64,000 nucleotides of DNA. It comes from Cinclus cinclus. Taxonomy: Eukaryota > Chordata > Aves > Passeriformes > Cinclidae. The DNA lies in the NCBI RefSeq assembly GCF_963662255.1, contig NC_085067.1:7555148-7619147 (forward strand), written 5' to 3'. The position numbers were made by a program, and so were the translations under genes. A model generated the notes under the pieces. The model had not been told where the DNA came from. It searched no databases and saw only the letters and a program-made list of their open reading frames with translations. Each line of letters opens with the position of its first letter. Within the stretch, counting starts at the first letter, position 1. Shown here in pieces: positions 24,301-39,300 of the stretch.

Positions 24301-27300
24301 CTCAAGGCAAGCAGTTGCCTGTTTGCAGTGCTGAGAGCAGGCAGGGCATGTTGATGTTGCATTCAGAAGTGTGATTCCATCATTCCCAAACTTAATTTAG
24401 TCTCTCCAGCCACAAAATCCCAGCAACAGCAGCTGCAAAGCTGTAGCAGGACAGATTTCAGAGCAGGTCTGAGTTATGTATCCAGTACCCATGGGGCCCG
24501 TGGCTTCAGCTCCTGACAGCACCTTGGTTTATTGGATGTGTTCTCTCCTTGGCAGTTGGCATTTCCAGTGAGAGCCAGTCTCAAGGCAAACCAGTGGGCA
24601 ATGGGAAAATGGAAATAGAGATTTCCTAACTGACCAGCTGGGCTGTAATGACTGGCTGTGATACCATCACAGAGGAAGCAGACCTGGTCACAGAAAAAGG
24701 GAAAAGGGAGGGAAAATATTTGGGAAACAAAGACAATTTTAGAAACAAATAGAGGAAGCTTCTGTAGATCAGCTAAATAAAGCAAATTATTCCTGGCAGT
24801 GACAGGGTGGTCTGAGGGGTTTAGGCAACCTCATCTGGTGTGTGGGAAGGACAGTGGCAGTGGTCACATCATGTCACAGCTGCCACTCTCGCAGTTCTGT
24901 GGCTTTTAATGTCTCTTGCTGACCATCTCCACAGAGCCAAGGATTGCATTTCACCACAAGACACTGCTGTTGCAAAGCCCATACTAAATTCCAGTCTCGA
25001 CTGGGCAGATATTACCCCTGTAATGCTGTTGGGGAGGGAAAGGATCCTCCACAGCTCTCCACAGAGAACCTCAGCTGATTTGCTACAGAGCTGAACACAC
25101 AACTTGGTTTCCAGGAATGGAAATGGCTGTGCTTTGGGGAGTTGTGGCTTTCTTGTCTTTTCTAACTGGCTTTTCGGAAAAGAATAGTGCAAGTTTGACT
25201 TGATGATTCTTAAAGGGCTTTTCCAACCTCAACAATTCTATGATTCTATGTATGCAAGCCTGGGGCTGTCTCTTCATGCTGGTTTTTCATGTTCTTCTAA
25301 AAACAAAAGTGTCAGCCTTTAATTTAGCTGCTTTGTAGATCATAAACTTAGTTTACAATAACAACATTTCATGCCAGCTCTCTAGAGCTCTGATACAAGT
25401 CTATGGTTTGTTAATAGTCAGGATAAACCACAACAGCAACAAGGAGTGTAGGTATGAGAAAAATAAGCAACAAAAGAAAGTTTGTGACAGGTTATTTTTC
25501 CTCTGAATGTCAAGTGAATAAATCTCCTTTTTGTGTGTTTTGTTACAACAGATTTGCATTTTTATCGGAGAAACTCTTCTGTTTTCAAACTGGGCTATCA
25601 CAGCAGACATACTAATGGTGAGTGCACTTTGGAACAGCATCTTTCTGTGTTCAGAGCACTTTGTCAACTTGCAAGGCAAGAACAACCTGAAGTTCACAAT
25701 TTCTTCCAGCTCCTAGTCCCTACTTCAGCTTATTCTGATTTTTATTATTATTATTTTTGCTTACTGAAAAGTGACACAGGGAGAAAGAGAGAAAAAAGTT
25801 CCTTTTTGTCCTTTGTTCTGAGCACCAGGGAAAAGTGTCCAGAAAAGAGAACATGTCTGAAATAAAATAATTTCCCAAAATTTTAAGTGTCTGTGCAAAA
25901 CCCCACATGCACGGAATTCAGGCAGTGTTTCCTGACAGTCAGCACGTTTGTGGGCTTTGTTATCAATAACTCAGCTTTGTTCTGCAATAGGAAATCCTTC
26001 CCACCATCCCTCCCTCCCTCCCTCCCTCTCTCCCTCCCTTCCCTGACCACAAAGGCAGCCTATCTACCTACCATTCATCACATACACAATAGAAACCCAC
26101 CTCCGGGAGAGCAGAGAGGAAAAGAAAGTATAAAGAATTTTTGGACTATGTCCACCTTTTCCAAGAGGAAAGTGTCAAGGACTTTTCAACTCATGTCCTT
26201 CATTTTCCATTCTTTCTCCACCACAGAGCTTTGTAAGTCTTTCAAGTCAGCAAACTGACCTCAGCAGCCCCATTTTCACATGAAATAGTCTGGACATTTA
26301 TTCAAGAGCTCTGCATATTTTGTAGAGGTTTCCATCAGAGCCCTTCAAACATAATATCGAAACCCTGTTGTGAAGGAGGTGTTGCTAATTGTATGAAAAG
26401 AAAGGCACTAAGGCACAGAACCCTTACAGGACTTTCCCGAGGTCTTTTGTCAGCTTGTTGACAGAACTAAAAATATAATCAGTCTGGCATCAATAGAAAA
26501 CTCCCTTGACTTGTATTTGTTGGTTATGCAAACATCAGCGAGGAAACAATTGGGCTCAGTATTCTTAGATGTAAAGATAATGGTGTTGATATATTGATTC
26601 TGCAAAGAACTTCAAGCCTCTGCTTAAGTTCTGTTTACATTGAAGTTCAAGGTTGTGTTTATATTTTAAAGTAGCTCTGCAGTTGCCATCACTGCATTGC
26701 CTGATGAACTTTTCATCTTTCACTCATTTGTGCAGGGAACACTTTGACAGGTGGGGTGGTTAAATCCACTCCTCTCAGTGTGGGTGAAGCACAAAGAAAC
26801 AAAGGTGGTCAGTGGACTCTGGTAGTACTTGAATGGCTCTTAATTCCTCCTGCCAGGTCAGCTGTGGTGGGGCAGAGCTCTGTGGGGCTTCCCTGGGACT
26901 TCCATGGGCTTTTGTAGCTTGTGAGTTCAAGACTGCTGTGGCCATTCATAATGTGGTATCTCAACACTTGCACAGATGTGCAGCCTGGAGACAGCTGTGC
27001 TGAGGAAGAAATTACAGTACAATATGTAATTCCTACCAGAGCTCCCTGTCACATCCTGCCTCTGGCTGTGGTGTTCCTAGGAGCAATCCCAGTTCTCTCC
27101 ACTCAGAATTAGTAGAGAGGTTTAAAAAGCACCTGTTTTATACTCTTCTTAACATTGGCTCAGCTGAGGTGGTCCCAGTTGTCAGGAGGAAGGATCCTGT
27201 CAGATGTGTTCAAGGTCCTCCAGAAAATCTGTGTCAGAAACAGACCTAATATTTGACCTGTGTTGTCTCAAGGTAACCCCAAAAGATATTTTCAACCAAC

Positions 27301-30300
27301 TGCTCTGTTATATCAAGGATATTAGGGCTGCCATCATTGTCCCATTTAATTACAGAGGGTTTTTGTGTTGATTGCAATGTGACTTCAATATCCTATAGCT
27401 TTTAACAACTTTTATAGGATTTGCCACCTGTCTTACCAGCATCCTATAGTCAGTTGCATTTTGTAGGGATGCATTTGTAATTATTTATGTTGCTTTAGTA
27501 AAAGAGTTCCATGAGAATTTATCGGAAATAATAGTTCAATTTTCCAAAACATGGGAAAGAAACTAAAACCATGTTAAAAAATGAATTTTGGTACTTGCTG
27601 CCAAATTTTCAGCTCACTGTTCTCTGGTCTGTTTAGGAAAATGAACTGAGTGTTGTCTATAATGCCCAGCTTGTTGCATTAACAGCATAAGGGGACGTGT
27701 GAAAGTTTTAAAGAAATAAATGTAAACATCACTTAGATGAGGACAGGGCTGGAAGCAGACAGGCTGAAGTGCAGACAGTTGACACAGGGGATGAGAGGGG
27801 GCTTAGACTGTCAATAGGTGAGAGCCAAGGCTGCAGCCACATTTGACAGACAGCTGGGTGGGAAATCATTGCCAGAGAAAGATATGGAAATGCTTTAGCA
27901 GATGCACTTTATATGTTTGGCAAATTAATTTTACTGATTACTATTTATTTGGTGTAATCAGAAGTGTGTCTGTGCTTGCCTGAGGCTGGGAAGGAGTTTA
28001 AAAGCATTATTAGCATAAGCTTAACAACACTTTCATCCTATACATAAATATTACCCTGTTTTCATGGATAAAAGCTCTCAATACTGGCTAACACTCTTCT
28101 TGCTGATTTCATTATGCCAGGAGTGAGGCTTTTTGGAAACTGCATCCCAGATGATTTCTCAGAACTTTCCCAAGATTTACAAATCCCATGACAGCTTAAG
28201 AATCCTATCGGGCAAGTTGTTAAGGACCTCCAGAAGTTTTGCAAGTTTCATTTCTGTAGCAAAACAAGGATGTTTGCTTATTTTCTTCCAATTTAATAGT
28301 TGGCTCTTCCTAGCTCTGTGCTTGCATTGCATCCAGTGCTCCTCCTGCAGAAAGGAGCATGGCTCCTTGGCTTTTGTGCAGTCCAAGGTGCCAAGTGCTG
28401 GCTCTGATAAACTGTCAGAGCTGCAGTTCTGCCCTGCCTGAGATTCTGAAAGGCTGATATTTGTTCCGAATGCAAATTTGTACAAAACAGGTCTTATTCT
28501 CCTGAGCACAACTCTCCATATCTCCTCCCAGGCACATGCTCAGATGGTGCTTGGGGAAAGGAGGGATGCTTTGTATGGAGCTTGCTAATTATGAAACAGA
28601 TTTCATCAGCCATCTTTTGCAAATTGGCATTAAAATTACAAGAAACACAAAGCAGCATTAAAACTGCCTCGTAACAGCAATAATAAATGAGCTTCAGTGC
28701 AGCAGGCAAGTGGGTAACACTCTGAGACACGTGCAGGGCGTGGGGTTTGTGGGAATCTGGTGCTAGTAGTGGAGGTTTCCTCCATACCACCTCTCGAAAC
28801 CAGAGATGATGGACAGGGACTTGGAATTTTTGTGTAAGAGCCATGAAGCAATTCAAAGTGCCTCTGTTTCACTCACAGTCTCTCTAGGTCTTTGCTGAGA
28901 AAAACCATCCTCCAGTTTATGCATAGTCCTGACATTCATGCAAAAAAATTGCTCTGCATATTTCTGATTTCTTTTAAAACATTAGTTCTTTCTAAATGGT
29001 CATGACCTGCCATGAAGGAGCTGCTTTGATGTTTTGTTGTAAAGTCAAAGTCTTCCTTTAGGCTTGAAACAGGCACAGACTGGTGCTCAGCTGTGCCATA
29101 GGCATGTAGGAATGTTGCTTTTATTCTGATTACCTTCCCTAAAAATAAAACCCAGTTATTTATTTAGTACAAAATGCTGCCCTATTTTTATAGCCAAAGA
29201 TGAATTGCATTTCCAGAGGTTCTTGTTACTTCTCTGAGTGCCTTCACACAATACTCCAAGTGCTGCAGGTCAGATTTGAAGGCAGGGTGAGGAATGCCTG
29301 AGAATGAGGGAGCACAGCCCACTCCAAACCCTCCAAGAGCAGCTGGTCCAAGGACTGCAGGTGGAGGTGTTCTGCTCCATGCTGTGCTGGGAACTGCAAA
29401 CCCCAGCAGCCTCCTTTCACTTCACTTAGGAGTACTTTGTTCAGACAGTGTCTGCCTGGCTTTTGTGGAGGGTCTCTCTGGATCCCAGCCTTTTCCTTTT
29501 CTGAACAGCAGGGGCAACTGGGCTATTGCCAGGTTCTGTCCCTGGCTGGAACAGCATTAGTGCATGTTTTCTTTGTCTTTGATGCTGAAAGAGGCTAGTA
29601 TGAATTGTCCTGACCCAGAAAGGGCAGCAGAATGCTTGACACAGTAGAGTTTCTATTAAAGCTTAGCTGTAAACATCAGAACTTACCTCTGGCTCATGGC
29701 CTTTTCCTAGGAGAAGGGTGATCTCTCCGTGGCTTTCCCCATTAACTTTTTTCAGACCAACTCCTGCTGGGTTCATCACAGGAAGGAGATGTCAGCAGTA
29801 TTCCCTGGCCTTTCTGAACCTCTCTTTAAAGAGCAGAGGTTTCCAGAGCTGCTTGGTCAGCCCCCCCTGCCCATCCTCTGTGCTGCTTGCCTCTGAACCT
29901 GGGATCAGGGATGAGCCAGGACAATCCCACAGGCTTCCTCCTTGGCTGCTGTGGCTCTCCCACCTCCAGTTTCTGTGGGATGTCCAAACCAGGCCATGTA
30001 TGGTTTGAATTTAGGTCTATTTTAGTACTGAAGTGCCCATTTAGAGTTGTAATTTACTTCTTTCTTCCAAGAACAGTAGCTGTTTGCTTCCAGCTGCTTC
30101 CTGTCCATCAGAAATGTTTTTTTAAGTAGGGGTAGGGTGGAGTTTTTTTGGTTGTTTTTTGGATGTGCTGGTTTAAACATTTTTTTTTTCTTTCCAATAT
30201 GTTTTTCAAGGACATCATTTGCTTGCTACATGTTTGCTTTGAGGGGGGGTGTTTGTCTCTTGAATTCCAGACCAAATGTACCAAGTTTTAGCACTTCATG

Positions 30301-33300
30301 GTGTTTCAGCCATCAATAATTTCTTCAGTTAAGCTGGAAGCTGTGCTTCTGCTTGCAAAACTACATTTGCATAATGTAGCCACACATGCAAAATTATGTC
30401 TAATATACGTGTGTGCATTCATGTGTATACATATTTATATATGCATGCACACATATGATACAGTTATCATTAAGATTTCTTCCTCTAATTAGCATCAATT
30501 CACTGCCACTCCCTGAAAGTGGTAGATTTTTTAATAAATGTGACATTTCTTTTGTCCTTTGGCTGCAAAAATGGATAGAATACCGAACCAGGTATTTTTT
30601 TTTCTCCAGATTGGTTAACATAAACTTTACAGAAAGAAAAAATATTTTAGGTTTCAAATGTCATGTTTCACATTTATGCACAACTCTTGAATTAGGTAGA
30701 ATTTCACTTTATCTACTCAGATGCCCTTTCCCAAAGAGTTCTTATAGAATGCCTCTCCACTGCCTTTCTGTGAACTGGGCCAGGTAGGAAGAACAAAAAT
30801 AACTCACTCTTAATTTTTGTTTTCTTCTGTCTGGTCTATCCAGGTTGAATCCATTATCTGCCTCTTTGGGGAGTGGGAATGAATTGTGGGGCTCTCCTAC
30901 TGTTCACATCCTGACCTTCAGCACATTTCTGTGTCTCTAATGAAGTTTAGAGCTAATTCTCATTTTGGAATTTCTTTCTTCAAGTCGTGTCCTGAGTTCC
31001 TGGATGCAAAAGGAGGGCAGGGCCTGACATCCACAGCTGGGCAGCTGCTCTGGATCTGAACACATCTTGCTCTTCTGTTGTACAACAGAAGTTGAACAGG
31101 GTGTCTGCTTGATACATGGCATGAAAGTGCATTACCAGTGTGCATTTGCAGGTTTGTCAAAGCAAGGATGAAAGAACTGGCAGGTCATCTGAACACACAT
31201 GGCAAACCCTGAGGAAAAGCATTTAATCTAATTTTACCCATAATTCACAATTGTCTGTGAATTATGTTCCAAATGCTTGGAACGAGATGATAATTTTAAA
31301 TAGGCATCAGTTCTCTTTTAGTGTGGATTTTCTCAATGCTCTTTCTTTTGTTTCTGGTTTTTATGGTAATTATTTCCACTGCAGACAGGGCAACTCCCCT
31401 TCCCTGTGAGGAATAATTCAAGCACTGAACTTAAAGTACTTTCAAGTACTTTAGTCCGGTGCCCTGAGTGAGCCCTCACTGCCAGTCAGTTCAGGTAGAG
31501 GATCTCTGTGTATCTCTGGCTGGGGATGGGCCAATCCTAAAATGTCATATTTAATTAATAAATTACTTTGGGAAAGGATTGCAAGGATGCTGGCAAGGCA
31601 GGACTTCTAAAGAAAGACTGAAGGCAGCCCATTAGAGAGAAAGTGGATAAATAAGATGGATCATGGTCTCCAAAGAGCTGAATAAGAGTCATTCCATTCA
31701 GAGCCACAGGAAAAGGCACAGTGAAATTCAGTGCTTACAGGCAGAAACAATGCTCACTTGGATTTAGAGACCTATTGAACTCTTCATTACTTCCAGCCTT
31801 TAAATCAAGACAGGATCAATTCATAAACTGGGATATGTGGACTTGATGCAGATGTCCTTAGCCAGCATCTTTAATAATTTATGCAAGAGACAATTACTTC
31901 CTTCTGCCTCTAAAAAGTGTATTATAAAATTAAGGTCATTCCACAAGACAAGGGCTTGCTAGGATTTTTATTTTTGTAATTTTTCATCCCCTTTTGTGGT
32001 TAGGGCTCTGTTATCTGTGAGCTCTAGTCCTTTCATGGGGAAGTAATTTGTGTTTTCCACTCTTGCTGTGTAATCTGACTGATTCTGCATGACCTGGCTA
32101 AGGGTGTCATGTCCTATTAGAGGAGTGGAGACCCAAATACAGTATCTTGGCTATGGAAAATTTTTCTAACGTGACTTTGTCACTTTTCACAAATGGAATC
32201 ACAAATTTTTGAGAAAAAGGTAAAGTGCCTAGAGATGGACTGGGAAGGAAGGATGCGTGACCATGACCTTTAATACAGATGTGAATTGCTGATGGTTTAA
32301 GAAACAAAATAACTTTTATTATGGAATAAACCAAATATCCAAGGTTACAGCACAGTCCTTGATTGGAAGACTGATGGTATTGAGCAACTTTAAATTTCAT
32401 TCTCCCTACCAGCAAAGCAAAATACAGTCTGAGGAGCAACAGCAAAGTGTCTTGTGGGCAAAGCTGATAGTCCAAGCACTGCTGAGAATGAAGCAGAGTG
32501 AGCAGAGCTTCCTTCCCTCAGCACCTGCCAACAGGAAAACTCCAGAGCAGGAAAGGTGTCTGAGGCTCCCAGTTGCCTGAGCCAGCCACGGACTGGACTG
32601 GCCAGTGGCTCTGTTTGGGGGGACTGCTCTGTTTTGTGCTGGCCTGGGCATAAACTGAGCAGCACAAGACAGGTGGGCAGGATCTCATTTCAGCTTCTTT
32701 ACCTATTTTTGTTTCTCTCCCCTTCTTTGCAGTACGTGGTCATTCCAACTCGCCGTGCTACCGCCGTGGCCTTGCAGAGTTTCACTTCACACCTCCTGGG
32801 AGATGCTGGCAGTCCTTATCTCATTGGATTTGTAAGTGCTCACAGCAGGCTCTGGCAGGGTTTGATTTGGTTTCTGAACTGCTCATCTGAAATGCCAAGT
32901 TAGGTCGTGCTGGGAAGGAAGGCCTGTGTTTGTCAGCAGAATGGGAAGCGCTGCAGAGCAGCGTAACTTTTTTTACCTGGTTGGATTGTTGTGAGCTGCA
33001 GTTCAAACCAGGGGGGACTGTTGGGTGTGGGAAATAAGCTTCCACATCTTTTTATCCTAAGGTGTTTATAAAGCTCTCAGACAACTCTGAAAAGAAGGAG
33101 TGTTCTTGCTGTGGTGTGGACATGGGGCTGATAGAAATTAGGTTGGAAGAGAGTCATGTGTGTGTCCAGCTGTTAATTGAGCTGAGAAACCAAATACCTG
33201 TTTAGGGGCAGCAACACACAGACGTACCTGGTTTGTAGGGTAGTAAATCATAGAACCACAGATTAGTCTGGGCTGGAAGGGACTGACAAGAATCATCCAG

Positions 33301-36300
33301 TCCAGCTCCTGGCCCTGCACAGACACATCAACCATCCTACCCTGTGCCTGAGAGCTGTGTCCAAACACTCCTGGAGCTCTGGCAGCCTCAGGGCCATGAC
33401 CATTGCCTGGGGTGCCTGGACAGTGCCCAACCAGGGGGTTTTATTAGCATTTTTATTAGTTTTATTAATTTTTATTTTATTTTTATTAGTATTCCTTCCT
33501 GGGGTGTTCACTTGGGGTTCCTTTCTGTGACTGCTTCAGTGGTTGGCCTTGGTCTGACTGGGAATCTCCCTTCCTATGCCACCATTATCCTATTGCAGAA
33601 CAAACAAGAGACCCAGCTCCAAAATCTGGCAGTCAGAGAACTTTCACAGCTGAAAACAGAAGGCCTGGGAAATGTTATGAGGAAAACAAATTTAGATATA
33701 CTGAGAAAATGTCTTTCCTTCAGTGGAGTTTGATGCATGGAGTTTCAGAGATCACAAATCATCACTTATACAATATAGTAGCTTCCACAGAATTCCCTAA
33801 GTGACTCTGCTTCTGATGTATTTGAAAGTGCTGCTACCCAGGGGTGTAACTGGGATCTTCACTGGTCCCGTCACCTGAGATACAGGACTTTGATGTGTTC
33901 CTCCAGCTCATACACAGCTGCTGGGTGCTGTGAGGCATTTTTATTTTTTACAACCGTCATTGCTCATCTATCCTGTAGACACCAGTGTGTGTAGCTACAT
34001 ATATTTTTTCTATATATTTAATTTTGTGAGTATATCTGTTTAATTATACATTAATGTTTACTTTTGAGTGGCAGTGCTATGGCTGCCCTGTAGCCCTCTG
34101 AAGCACACAGGAAAAGGCAGATAGAGATAAGACTGAGAAGACCAAAGAAATGAGAAATCTCTCAAGATAATAAAAATGCACAGTTTAGCTTAACTCTTTG
34201 TTTACTTCAATGTTCTGGGTACCTGGGGAGACATTATCTTATTTTAGAAGTTATTTGAAGGTGGCAAGAACAAAGGAATTGCAGGAGAGGCTGCTTCATG
34301 CAGGGCAGGCAAGGAATGTGGGAGAGGAGAAGGGGACAGGCAGGACAGGGGCTGGAGATGAAGACAGGGCTGGGGCAGGCCAGGCTGCCTCAGTGATTCT
34401 GCTGCATGTTCATCCTTTTCTTTACATGAGAGGGATGTCCAGGAGGAATACCTAGGACCCCGAATGATTGCAATTATTCTTGAAAGTTGCCTGGGGCTCT
34501 TCAATGTCATATATTAAAAGATCTTTGGTTGTAGAAATAATGTGCCTTGCCCTCCTGGTATTCAGAAATCAAACAAGTTGTGAGTTACTTAAAGATTCTT
34601 GGCTGCGTATAGCCCCAATTTAATAGCTGCATTAGGTTTTCTTTAGACTGGGAAAATATTAGTTATTATTTTGAATTATCATTTTCTAATGCTGTAATTG
34701 TTGGGCAGTTGTGATTTGGGAGGAGGTGATGCAGGCCCAAGGCTCTATACAGAAGAGGAGTGAAGCACTCATGTCATGAAAGGAGGCAGCATCCCTTTGT
34801 GCAGCCTCTTCTCTGGCTGGGCTGATTCATCCTTCCTCTGCTACCAGGACTGAAAGGTCAACTACAGCTCCACACAACACAGGAAAACAAATACTATTTA
34901 AAGTGAAAGAACAGCCAACTTCTGCACCAGAGCTAAGGCAAGCACTGAACCTGGGTATTAAAAACCACAGGAATTGTCCAGCTGCAGTGCAGGATGGACA
35001 CCTTCATGCTGCATTGAAACCCCACCTGGGCAGGTTGCAGAAGGGGCTCAGATTGCAACCAGAATTTTCCAGGCAGACTGTGAGGGCTCAGTAACCTACT
35101 CCTGCTGGATTTAAGGTAGAAATTTGGGAATCTGATTCCCACAGTCCTTCTGGGCATCTCCACCCTGAGGACATCAACTCCCACTGCTGTGACTCCAGAC
35201 TTTTCACCAGGCAGACCAAGAGCAGGGAGCAGGTTTTCAAGGAGAGCAGCAGGAGGCCCTGGAGATGTCCAGGGAATGAGTGTACATGAGACTCAGTTCT
35301 CTGGTCTGGCTTACAAGGTGATATTCAGTCACAGGTTGGGCTTGATCATCTCAGAGGTCTTTTCCAACCTCAATGATTCTGTGATTCTGTGAGCTGCAGT
35401 AACAGGCAGGCTCCGAAGGTGAAACTCAGCCTCTTGATCACTTGGGTTCACCTGGGAATCTGGAGCTTTGCTGTGTCTTCCAGCTGCTTACAGAATTCCC
35501 CTGAAATCCCCTGACTAAATGATCAGTACTTTGGTCAATCGTGGCTGGAATGCTACATGGTTTTGGTGAGTTTATAGTGAGATTCCCTCAATAAAGAACT
35601 GGCGACCTTGTCCTTGTAGGACCAAGCTGTGGCAGGCAGTTGATTCTGTTGGATACCAATAAATGTTGTATTGACCCTAAAACCCCCGTGTGGAACACAG
35701 AAGGTGCTGACCAGCCACAGGTGTGCAATTGCTACCATGCTCTGTGGTGTGTCCTGAGAGCTCAAGGTCACACTCAGACTTTCTGTAACTTCACCCCATT
35801 CCAAATCTTGCACTGAAGCTCCTTAAACCACCCAAAGCAGCAAATACACATTAGTGCTTGAAAAATAAGTGGCAGGGAGCACATGTGTGGCTATTTTTCA
35901 TGTCCCTTTAAATATTGATAACTTCTATTATGGTAAAAAGGCTTAAGATTGACTTACAAAGGAGTTATGCAAATGCAGCTTTAGGGTGGCAGCTGTAATT
36001 TGCATAAAGCTTTACTAGTGGCAAGCTCTGAGATCAATTAATGTAAATCAGCACTGCCTGTTCATTTCCAAATAAGAATAGGCATTGCTGCAGTATTTCA
36101 GTAGATGAGACAGCTTTTATTCCTAGAGAGCTGAAACTTTTTTCAGGATCTTTATGATAACTAGCCTGTATAGTTTAAATAACACCTTTTTAACAATTCC
36201 AGTGTCACTCCATGCTTTATTCTTGAGGCAGTTGGTGAGAAATCTCACCTGCTGAGTGCATTACACCCAAATATGTGTAGTACTTTTCTGTCTTTGACCA

Positions 36301-39300
36301 CTCCCACTACACAGACATGATTGCTGGAGCACAGAAATGTTAAGAGAAGTGCCCCAAATCCCATTATAAATGTTGAGTATCAGATCAAGGTCTTCAACTG
36401 TTGCCCTAGACAGCATTTCAGTCTCAGAAGAGCAAGTGGATGGAGGTGGCAGCAGCATGTGAAATAGTTAGCTCTTCTCAGGCCACATTACAATTCCAGC
36501 TCTTTGTATCACTAATTCTGGTTTGATCTTGATTGCCCTTTAAAATAAAACTTCAAGTCCATGTTCCTGTGTCCATCTGTGCACAGACATGAACCTGTTT
36601 TCCCTGCTCAGGGTTTACATCATCCTTCTTGTTGTGACCCCCTCCACTTCCTGACTGCTCTTCTGCTTCTGGAAATCTGAATACAGGCAAAAGGGGGTTT
36701 TTATTTCAAGACCTTGAGACTTTTTCTTTCCTTCCTCCAAGTTGGTAATTTTCTTCCTACCTGAGCACTTTCCTCTTCCACCCTGGCCTTGCCAATAGGA
36801 CTGCTGCAGACACTGTTGTTCCTCCATGTGCTGGGCAGGTGCTGCTCTGGGTACACTGTCCTCGCTGAGCTGCTCCTGGCTGCTCTCCTGTTTGCTTGAA
36901 TTCTCTCTCACCTTCTCTGTGCAGTTGTTCATAAGGTCTGAGGATGAAAACCAGTCTGTATCTCCTGTGAGGAGGATGTTCTAAACTGCCAGAGATAGCT
37001 CTCCTCCACGAGCACCTTTTCCTGGGCTAAAACCTGCTCCCTGGACTCCTCTGATGGTGGTTCCCATCCTTCCTGCCCTCCTGGGCTGTTTCAGTTTTAC
37101 TGGAGGGACACCACCTCCAGCCACTCCATGCCAGCTGGGCTCTGGGAGCCTTGGCACCCTTCACTTTTCTCCCTTCCCTAACTTTACTGTGAGCAGGTTG
37201 ATAAGTCTAATGAGCTATTTAAGCAGCAAGATTACTAATGACCTTCCTTTAGCAAGTAGTTAGAAAAGCAGTGTTAATTATCCCTGGTGCAGAATATCAG
37301 GGCAGGCAGATCAGCATTTCATTAGAGGCAAGGCAAGAAAAACTGTAGTAAATGCAGCAGTTATGATACTTTTAAATGAAAGCTATAACTGGAGGTGGAG
37401 ATTTCACAGCATCTTGGTCCAGTTTGAGACAGCCTTTTAGTTGATTTGGTTTGAAGGTGTTTACCTAACCAAATATATCTGTATCGAAAGTAGCTCTATG
37501 TGTAAAGACTTGCCTGCCTAAGAAAGCAGAATTAATGTATTATGGTTTAAAATTCATATTTTATGGTTTAAAATGCTGTGGCTGCTTCAGAGTTACTCTA
37601 GAAGAACACTTTTTCCAGTTTAGTTTGCTAGATTAAAACTCCCACTGGGAGTCAAATCCACTTCTGTCTGACTTAAAAGCAGTGTATTGCAATAAAGTGG
37701 ATCATTGGGATGTGATGCTGCAGTCTGGGTGTTCTGTCCCTGTCTGACCCATGCAGCCATTCCTCAAATATGGCTCTTGCTGGTGGTTACACAGTCCTGT
37801 CTCTCCTGCCAAAGCAGGGTAAGAGATGAACTCGAGGTCAGAAAGGCAGTAATGTCCTGTAACAAAAATGTGCAAAATACTCTCCTGGCATCACTCTCTA
37901 TTTCATGGACCATCAGGAGATAGTCCACTGCTCTTGTTGGATTGAGAATAGAACAGAGGTCTCTGTCTTGTTGCCTTTTGCATCATGTTCTAATATAGTG
38001 TACCTGAGTCAGAGTTGGTAGATGAAACGTGATACACATTTATGGCTTTTATTGTTCTTTCTTTACGAAATCCCAGCTGCTTGACAGGTGTAGTGTAACT
38101 CTGATGGCATCACTCCTCCTGTGGAGATCTTTCCCCACACCCATGCTTGTGTATGACCCACATTGTGGTGGGTAAAATGGAACTTGGCCTTGCTAGTCTG
38201 AACATCTGCTGTGCTCCTCCTTATTACCTGTTTCTTCAAGCAGTAACTTTAAGATTTCTCTGGTCCTGAGTAATTAAAAACCTTTTTCATAGTACACTGA
38301 AAGGCCAAATCTTTGACACAACTGTCAGCTGCAAAATAAGAAGAGAATTAACCACCTAGAGACCAGTCCTCATGGGATTGATCTCCTCATTGCAAGGAGC
38401 TAACAAACTCCCCACTTCTGATGACTCAGAAACAGATAAGATTTAAGTCTTCCAATAAAATATCAAATAAAATACTTCCCATCTCTAAAATGCTCTGTGC
38501 TAAGAGTTCACAGCCTGCTTTGGTGTTTTTTCAGAGTTCTGTGCATCTGTCACATTCACGACTTTGTTAAATGTACAGGTTCTCAGTATTTTTGATAAAT
38601 GTTTAATGTAGGTGAAAGAGTCTCATTACGCAAAGCCCAGAAATCCAAAGCAGGTAATTGTTGCACTGGAGTATTTCAAGCTCTGTCTCATCTTCTCTGT
38701 CACTCCTCTGTGCACCAAAAAACCTCCTTAAATAAATGCTTTCTTCCTTTGAGCTGCCAAGGATCCTGCATGTTCCCAAGATGGACAGTTTTCATGCTGC
38801 TGAGCACCTTCCAGAATGTATCCAGATTCTCTTCAACACAAGGAATCACTTTGCTTTAGTGGGATATACAGACAGGGAAGGGGCCCATGGTGCCAGGAGA
38901 GGTGGGGACAGGGATGCTGCTGCTGGCCCTGTTCCTGCAGGGGAATGGGCACCCCCATCCCTACGTGTTCATGTACCTGTAATGACAGTTCCTTCCCATT
39001 CCCCTTGGCATGAGGCATCTCCCTCTGGGATCAGAGGAAGTCTAGTCTTAACTTAGAAAATCCCTGGACAGACCAGACTGGAGAGAAAGGTAATTAATGT
39101 CTTCAAGAAAAGAGAGACTTTCATCCCTCTCCAGGGCAAATGGGGCAGATATTGCTCTGACGTACCAAGTCCATGTCCTTGCATAGCAAGCAGCATCCCT
39201 ATGGAGCATCTTAATTTACTGTAGCCTTTGTCAAGGCAGCACCATGTATTTAATGCAACCTGGTCATCCTGGGAGGGGAAAAATATCATCAAAAAAAACA

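Larger units (their letters stand above)
20015..25551 (+). other. SPNS2: Intron 8 of SPNS2
   Basis: A 5.5 kb intron. It contains a reversed CR1 3' end (20580-20815) and a short + strand CR1 tail (25193-25251). The rest appears unique and non-coding; the open frames in it are short and do not resemble any protein I know. Confidence 0.9.
25618..32732 (+). other. SPNS2: Intron 9 of SPNS2
   Basis: A 7.1 kb intron. It contains a (TTA)n patch at about 25739-25757, a (CCCT)n tract (25999-26042) and an alternating purine-pyrimidine stretch (30403-30460). No gene or dispersed repeat was recognised. Confidence 0.9.

Noticed and set aside
34250..34440. Purine-rich GGAGA/GGACAGG stretch
   Set aside because: Not periodic and not similar to any repeat family I know; treated as ordinary intron sequence.
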